Of a stretch of 48,114 nucleotides of DNA, positions 46,910 to 48,114 are shown piece by piece. The position numbers and the translations under genes are program-made. The notes under the pieces were generated by a model. The model was not told where the DNA came from, ran no database searches, and was given only the letters and a program-made list of their open reading frames with translations. This DNA is from a virus. Positions within the stretch are counted from its first letter, which is position 1, and every line of letters begins with the position of its first letter. The DNA lies in the IMG/VR virus record IMGVR_UViG_3300031521_000103, positions 1-48,114 of that record; one strand, given 5' to 3'.

Positions 46910-47056
46910 TGGTTGGGTGGAGTAGGCGCGTAGCGTCGCCTCGTTCTTCGACTCCCGGACAGGTCTGGTCCTCAGCCCTTTCGGGCGTCACCCGCCTTAC
47001 CGTTTGGCCGCACGTTTAGGGAACATGCCCTTGTACCGGCCGGGAGCCTCCACCCG

Positions 47057-47149
47057 CTGCCGGCGTGCCGGCAGAAGTCTAGGCGCGCGCGGAGTCGGGG
47101 AGCATCGACTCAACGCGCGCGCCGGGGGGCGGGGGTAGCAACCCGCCCC
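47057..47149 (-). terminator. Hairpins after the HNH gene
   Basis: Two inverted repeats, GGGGCGGG/CCCGCCCC (47126-47149) and CTGCCGGC/GCCGGCAG (47057-47074, 2-base loop), lie between the HNH gene and the tRNA. They may end transcription or act as processing signals. Confidence 0.4.
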
Positions 47150-47196
47150 AATCCGCGGAGCCCTTGTGGAGCTCGAACGCGGAGAAGGCGGCACCC

Positions 47197-47523
47197 CTAG
47201 AGAAGGCCGGGGTGCTCGTCCGTTCTGAGGAACTTCTGGTCGATGCGCTGTCGCTTGAACGCGCGAGCTCGACCACCCTCCGCCGCGGACTTGATTCCGT
47301 GGTGGTAGGAGCACAGGCCGCGCAGGTTGGTCTCGTCGTGGTCGTCGCCGCGCCGAATGTGGTCGACCTCCGTGGCCGGCTCGGGGCATCGCTCCGTGCC
47401 GTCGCCATCGCTGCGAATCCAGGTGCATTGGTAGCCGTCGCGCCGAAGGACCCGACCCCGAATGCGCGGCCAGTCGGCCGGCAGTCGATCGCGCCTGTTC
47501 GAGCCAACCCACCCGGGCATCAT
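47197..47523 (-). CDS. HNH endonuclease beside the terminase genes (108 aa)
   Basis: Classic small HNH: WPRIRGRVLRRDGYQCTWIRSDG ... RCPEPATEVDHIRRGDDHDETNLRGLCSYHHGIKSA, with the Cys residues of a zinc site, VDHI (catalytic His), Asn in DETNL and the final HH. HNH proteins next to the terminase often stimulate large terminase cleavage at cos sites, which would suggest a cos-type phage. Tandem ATGs at 47523/47520 follow CCCGGAGGCA. Confidence 0.88.
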   Translation of the reverse strand: MMPGWVGSNRRDRLPADWPRIRGRVLRRDGYQCTWIRSDGDGTERCPEPATEVDHIRRGDDHDETNLRGLCSYHHGIKSAAEGGRARAFKRQRIDQKFLRTDEHPGLL

Positions 47524-48114
47524 TGCCTCCGGGTGGGCGCACTCGCCGCGCTGCGGGCGTGGGTCAGCATCGTTGACTCCAATGCGCGCGCGGCGAGTGC
47601 GAACGGGGGCCCCCGTGGCGTCTGCTGGCTAGGCCAGCGCCAACCGGGGGAGCTTGGAAAGGGCACAGATACAGGACTCTGCACTAGGAGCTGCGCCTGC
47701 ACCTAGTCGATGCGGCTTAGGCGCTGGCCCCCAAAAGGGGACAGCGCGCTAGGGAGCAATCCCAGCGCCCTGTTTCTTCCCTACACTCTACTTATTAGCA
47801 TGGGATCGACCCCCTGTCCGGGCGCCTGGCCTGTGATCTGTGTCACACCTACACAGCGGCGGCGGCGAAGCCGACGCGAGGGGCAGCGGCGGCGAGAGGC
47901 AGAGGTCCAGGGCCCCAGGGGGTAGGAACTGGGGCCCCGAAGGGGCCCGTCAGCGGCAGGCCAGCGAGCCGGGCTCTAGGTGCCTATGCGCAGGGACCGC
48001 GCAGGCCGGCGGCGAGGCGCAGAACAGCCCGCGGAGCTGCGGCGATGGTGCCCGGCACGACGTCCGCCGCCGCTGCCTCATCGACCCCCTGAACGTGGCG
48101 GCAGCTCGGCTGCT
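47524..48114. other. Non-coding right end, structured, candidate packaging region
   Basis: About 590 bases with no convincing gene on either strand. It contains CGGGGGCCCCCG (47604-47615), GGCCAGCGCC/GGCGCTGGCC (47632-47641, 47720-47729) enclosing ACTAGG/CCTAGT (47683-47688, 47702-47707), an AT-rich island at 47771-47800 and GGGCCCC/GGGGCCC around GAA (47932-47948). Its place upstream of HNH and the terminase genes fits a cos or pac region. Confidence 0.4.
47792..47820 (-). promoter_or_regulatory. Candidate late promoter
   Basis: Minus strand CGGACA (47820-47815), 17 bases, TG-C-TAATAA (hexamer 47797-47792), in the one AT-rich island of the non-coding end. It points toward HNH, tRNA, terminase and all structural genes. 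The extended TG resembles the other promoters in the window. Confidence 0.5.

Noticed and set aside
46836-46966. 131-base tRNA using the distant AGACCTG as 5' acceptor
   Set aside because: The nearer AGGCTTG gives a normal 74-base tRNA with the same 3' half; the longer form needs a 57-base insertion.
1-48114. CRISPR arrays, insertion sequences and long direct repeats
   Set aside because: No regularly spaced repeats, no transposase and no terminal repeats were seen on reading the sequence.
1-48114. A gene spanning the joined ends of the window
   Set aside because: The frame at position 1 stays open when joined to the last bases, but no start codon or protein-like sequence supports a junction, and the ends may not be adjacent.

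Overview
The window is most of the genome of a temperate tailed phage with siphovirus-type morphogenesis genes. The very high GC content, heavy use of GTG starts, ribosome sites of the type GAGAGGAG, a DUF2510-type protein, an amidase lysin with peptidoglycan-binding repeats and a large serine integrase point to an actinobacterial host. The host genus cannot be read from the sequence. No host genes are visible. The left edge cuts into a gene (1-183).

Layout. Positions 1-15353 are a rightward arm of about 40 small, tightly packed genes, most overlapping by ATGA or GTGA. It holds a DUF932-family protein, a deoxynucleotide monophosphate kinase disrupted and re-capped by an HNH/endonuclease VII insertion, an Rnl2-type RNA ligase followed by an RtcB RNA ligase, a small HNH nuclease, a tandem paralogue pair and a metallophosphoesterase. 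A terminator and probable attP region follow (15381-15505), then the rightward serine integrase (15506-17125), apparently leaderless, and a strong two-way terminator. From 17203 to 25858 everything is leftward: glutaredoxin, sigma-like factor, Mre11-like phosphoesterase, split primase, resolvase-like nuclease, RecA/DnaB-like ATPase and a Cas4/RecB-like exonuclease. No DNA polymerase is present, so replication presumably uses the host enzyme. Positions 25859-27092 form a regulatory island: a leftward helix-turn-helix gene and a rightward Cys-rich gene from back-to-back promoters, bounded by terminators. Positions 27097-47523 are the late genes, all leftward and in reverse of transcription order: holin, endolysin, tail tip and fibre proteins, split distal tail protein, tape measure, frameshifted tail assembly chaperones, major tail protein, head-tail connectors, major capsid, scaffold, MuF-like protein, portal, both terminase subunits, a tRNA-Trp-like gene and an HNH nuclease. 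The last 590 bases are non-coding and rich in inverted repeats, and they carry the best candidate late promoter.

The most striking signal is a dispersed, asymmetric 13-base element, GTGCAAGTGNCGC, found about 13 times. It sits mainly at gene junctions and promoters and almost always points in the direction of local transcription, as stoperators do in other temperate actinophages. It also lies beside a shared extended -10 promoter type (TG-N-TAGTGT or TAGGCT) and, in one case, inside the loop of a terminator hairpin. I propose a genome-wide repressor/stoperator circuit. Other points of interest are the recoded kinase 5' end after homing-endonuclease insertion, two different RNA ligases next to each other, a distal tail protein interrupted by one in-frame TAG, and a primase split into two overlapping frames.
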